From: Motacilla alba alba
Taxonomy: Eukaryota > Chordata > Aves > Passeriformes > Motacillidae
Direction of reading: 5' to 3'
Assembly: GCF_015832195.1 (NCBI RefSeq)
Contig: NC_052017.1
Coordinates: 8,570,790 to 8,634,789, forward strand
DNA: 64,000 bases
Notes under the pieces: generated by a model
What the model saw: only the letters and a program-made list of their open reading frames with translations
Told to the model about the DNA's origin: nothing
The model's database searches: none
Program-made: the position numbers and the translations under genes
Shown here: one piece after another, positions 60,801 through 64,000 of the stretch
How the letters are laid out: each line of letters begins with the position of its first letter
How positions within the stretch are numbered: the stretch's first letter is position 1

Positions 60801-63800
60801 CTGGAAGCGATCACGGATTTTCTAGGATGTCTTCAAGGAGGGAATGGGACCTCACTGTGCTGGCTGGATGTCAGATTGCATCTCTTCAGTGTCTGTTTCC
60901 ATTGGCACACACATGCACCTTTCTACTGAAACAGCAGAATGTCATTTTTTCCATCCCTTGTTTGGGTAGTGCTCATCCTTTGGTCAATGCTGAGCAATTT
61001 GCTTGTTCTTTAGGCTGCTGGTGGTTGAAATTTAATGAAGTCTTCTATGGCAGGTGGTTTTTTTCCTACAATTTTTCAATGTTAGAGATTGCAGCTGGGA
61101 AAATTTCCTTTAACTTGAAAACTAAAACTTACTTCCAGGCTTTTGAGATGAAAACTGAGATGGCAAAATCACGGGTCACACCAAAGCTTTTATGCACATA
61201 CACCCCTTAAATGTAATGGGGCTAAACCTATAAAATATGTGTTTCTGCCTGATTTTTTGGAGTTCAGTGGTGTGGTATTTTTTGACAGTGTAATATGTTT
61301 AGATGAGCAGTGCTATTGCATATTCTAGGTCAGGCCAGGAGATGGTTTGCAGCCTCTGTAACAGACTGCACACTCAGAGCCAAGGAAGGGAAGGAGCACT
61401 GAGGAGAGGTTTTGAAGCGCTAAAAAAACAGTTCCCACACTACCTGGAAGGGACATTCACCACAGGTGGTTGGCTTGATCCTGGCAGCAGACACAAGCTA
61501 CAACCTGCCACACTGGTGGAGCTGTGACAGCACGGGTTTCGCTGCGGGACGCGAGGGGAGGAGGTTCCCGCACTGGAGCCTTCCCTGGGCTGTGAGTCAC
61601 CCTTTGTACCCATGAAAAGGATCTGTCAGCTGCCTGGCCCACTGTCCTGTCTTTGATAGTGACTAATGGTGGCTGCCTAGGGGAAAGCACACGAACAGGC
61701 TAAGCATGTTATACCTCACCAAAGTGTTTTCCCAGCTGCAGCGCTTTGGGGGTCAGAGGCTCCTGGATCCAGAAATGGCCTTTTTGTTACCCAGTATTTT
61801 TTTTCCCATTGACTTGTTCACCTAGAAAGCTGCTCAATATTCATTGTCCAGTGACAAGGCATTCCTCATGTGACTCCACTGGGTAATGAGATAGGGGCTG
61901 TGTTTTAAAACTCTCTCCTACATCTTCCTGTGGCTTCCTCCCCTCCTCCATCCCAGCATGCGAAGAGACACTGCCCACCACGTCCTCACTCACCTTTTCC
62001 ATAGCACTCATGATTTTACACTCATGCCAGCCTTTGGTTAACTCTTTTATGGCTCAAGAGGTTCAGCACATTGAGACATTCCTTGCAGAAAGCCTTTCCT
62101 ACCTTTGATCCCCCTCTCTGCATGGGGAAAGATGGTTAAACAGTGGCTCAGCTCCATAAATTGTGCTGACCATCTGGACAAGCATGAGTAGCATGCTATC
62201 AGCTTGCTAATACTCCACTGACAGGAAGAGAAGTGGGCCATGCACAGCCTGGGATGCAGGAAGGGCACACCTGGGGCCAGGCTCTGCTGCCCTCAGTCTC
62301 ACCAGGCTCTCACAGGCTCTGGGGTGCGAACGCATGAGCTCATGGCAGTGATGGTATCTCCAGAGTGTGGTCCCACACACCTTCCCTCCTCCTCAGCTGG
62401 AATCACGTCATGGGACATTCCTTGGCAGCATTTGGGATGTGCTCCTCCTGGCTCAGGCTCAGCTCCTGCCTCCACTCGTTGCTTCTCCAAGTGTTCGCTG
62501 TCTGTGCCTCTGCCTGGCTGGCAGCACCTGGGCTGGGGGTCCGTGGCCACTGCCAGGCTGCCTGCTCCCACAGAAAGCTGGCACTGGCTGAAGAATCCCT
62601 GCCAGCCAGGGAGATGTGGCCAGCAACCTTGGGAAGGCACCGTGCTCCTGGAGTGACACATTCCTGCAGGCAGTGCCGGGAGTCCTGGGCGGTGTCACTC
62701 CACGTGTCCCCGATTTCTGCAGCACTGCCAGTGGCTTTTCCACTGCCAACCCCTTCTTGTTCCATGTGCAGAAGATATTTCCCATCTGTAGCAATCTGGG
62801 CTGTGAGTTTCCCTGTTCCCATCAGCATCTTTTGTGCAGGGACAGCTGCATGCAAGTGTTCACTTACTGGTTTTTGGGTCATCCACGTCATCTGGGAAAT
62901 CTTAAATGTCTGGGGAAATAGTTATGAGGAAACGTCAGTGACAGGAACATCCAGAGAGATGGGAGGGCACAGGACAGCAAACAGTGATAGCTAAAGTGCA
63001 AAGGCAAAACCAGCTCACTGGGCTGAGCCCCCAAGAGGTTTGGTCAGGACCTGTCAAAGCCCAGAGTGTGTCTGGCTCTGCAGTTCTGGGTGAGATCCAG
63101 CTCACTGTAAATGTGACTTTGCTCAATATGTTTTTGCCCTGAGTGCAGACACGGACTCACATGATGGGTGACCCCTGCCTGCTGTGCCTCTGCTCCAGCA
63201 GACAGCCCTGCTGGGATGTACAGGGAGGAGGTGTTCGGGTGCACCTGAGCCCCTATTTTTCTCAGCAGGATTCAGGTTTGGTGGTGGCATTTTCTTTAAT
63301 CAGTACAATTACTTCCCTTGGAACCACAGATTTTTCTATCATGATTTCTTAGGAAAATATTATTCAGCTCATGTAATGCAAGTCTGAGGTTGCATTATGA
63401 GATGGATGTGATAGAACACGATGGTAATGAGTCACCTCATATCATGTTTTATTGTGATGTGTCAGCTGAGAAAGGCAGAGAGCTATAGGTGTTTCCACCA
63501 CCCAATTATGAAACAACCACTGGTTCATGCAGAAATTAGTAAGTTTTTCCTGTGTTAGTTTAGCAGATAGGTTTTGGTCTGTCATTTAACAATGTGGTTT
63601 TTTAGGTTGCTAACTAATGAGTTGCCTCAGAATCTATTTTCCACCCAGAAAAGTCATCGGTCTCTTGCTACAAAGGGTTATATGTGCTCAGAAACCCCAG
63701 TCATCAGGATGGGGCTGTCTCTCTTGGCAGAGGGGAAAGGTTCTGAGATTTTAGGACTACCTTCTGCTGTCACTGACTAGAAGGGGGTGATGATGCCAGC

Positions 63801-64000
63801 ACCTGCTGCTGCAGAGAAGTGAGACTATGGAGGTATCATTTGGGAAGCCAGGAGGTGACAGAACAGGCTCCTGTTCTCAGTTTAATCCAGACAGTGACAG
63901 ACACCTGCACACAGGCAGAAGTGCTCAAGGTAGGCTTTGCATTTCTGTCCCTGCTGGCTGTGTTCTTGGTGGTCATTCACAAGGACAAAGGACATTCCTT
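57871..64000. other. Intergenic DNA downstream of DNAJB6
   Basis: About 6.1 kb with no supported gene. In human the next gene is PTPRN2, running towards DNAJB6, but no residues of its conserved C-terminal phosphatase region were recognised on the minus strand. GC-rich DNA at 62.2-63.0 kb opens frames of 209 (+) and 162 (-) codons that overlap each other and have no recognisable domain. Confidence 0.7.

Noticed and set aside
62240..62994. Overlapping frames of up to 209 codons on both strands
   Set aside because: GC-rich DNA lowers stop frequency on both strands at once, and none of the translations shows a domain.

Overview
This is a vertebrate genomic window, almost certainly from a bird. 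It has a single large-intron gene, vertebrate splice sites and a CpG-rich 5' end. The clearest repeats are copies of the CR1 LINE 3' end, the typical interspersed repeat of birds and other sauropsids. There are no bacterial features: no operons, CRISPR arrays, insertion sequences or replication origins.

One gene is supported: DNAJB6 (HSP40/J-protein subfamily B member 6), on the + strand. A CpG-rich promoter-like segment sits at the left edge, and the non-coding first exon is not resolved. The start codon is at 8669 in an exon beginning at 8625. The coding exons are 8669-8733, 9442-9551, 12207-12266, 12640-12750, 24002-24136, 24913-25057 and 26539 onward. The last of these is a switch exon. 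Read straight through, it ends the short isoform at 26644 (243 aa), followed by a 3'UTR with poly(A) signals at 27128 and 27280. Spliced at the internal donor 26610, it joins exons 48077-48283 and 56207-56289 to make the long isoform (328 aa), which has a lysine/arginine-rich nuclear-localisation tail. The distal poly(A) signal is at 57831. All junctions are GT-AG and keep the frame.

The rest is intronic or intergenic: intron 1 about 8 kb, intron 5 11.3 kb, intron 8 21.5 kb, intron 9 7.9 kb, and about 6 kb downstream of the gene. It holds six recognisable or probable CR1 fragments, an isolated CpG-rich patch in intron 1 (2127-2360), a (CA)11 microsatellite next to exon 7, poly-T and poly-A tracts, and small local tandem repeats. 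Many short open frames occur, but none outside DNAJB6 shows a recognisable domain.

I did not find a novel multi-gene system. The points most worth a second look are the switch between the two isoforms, the run of phase-1 symmetric exons over the G/F linker and start of the S/T-rich region, the intron-1 CpG patch, some unassigned candidate exons, and a 256-codon antisense open frame in intron 8.
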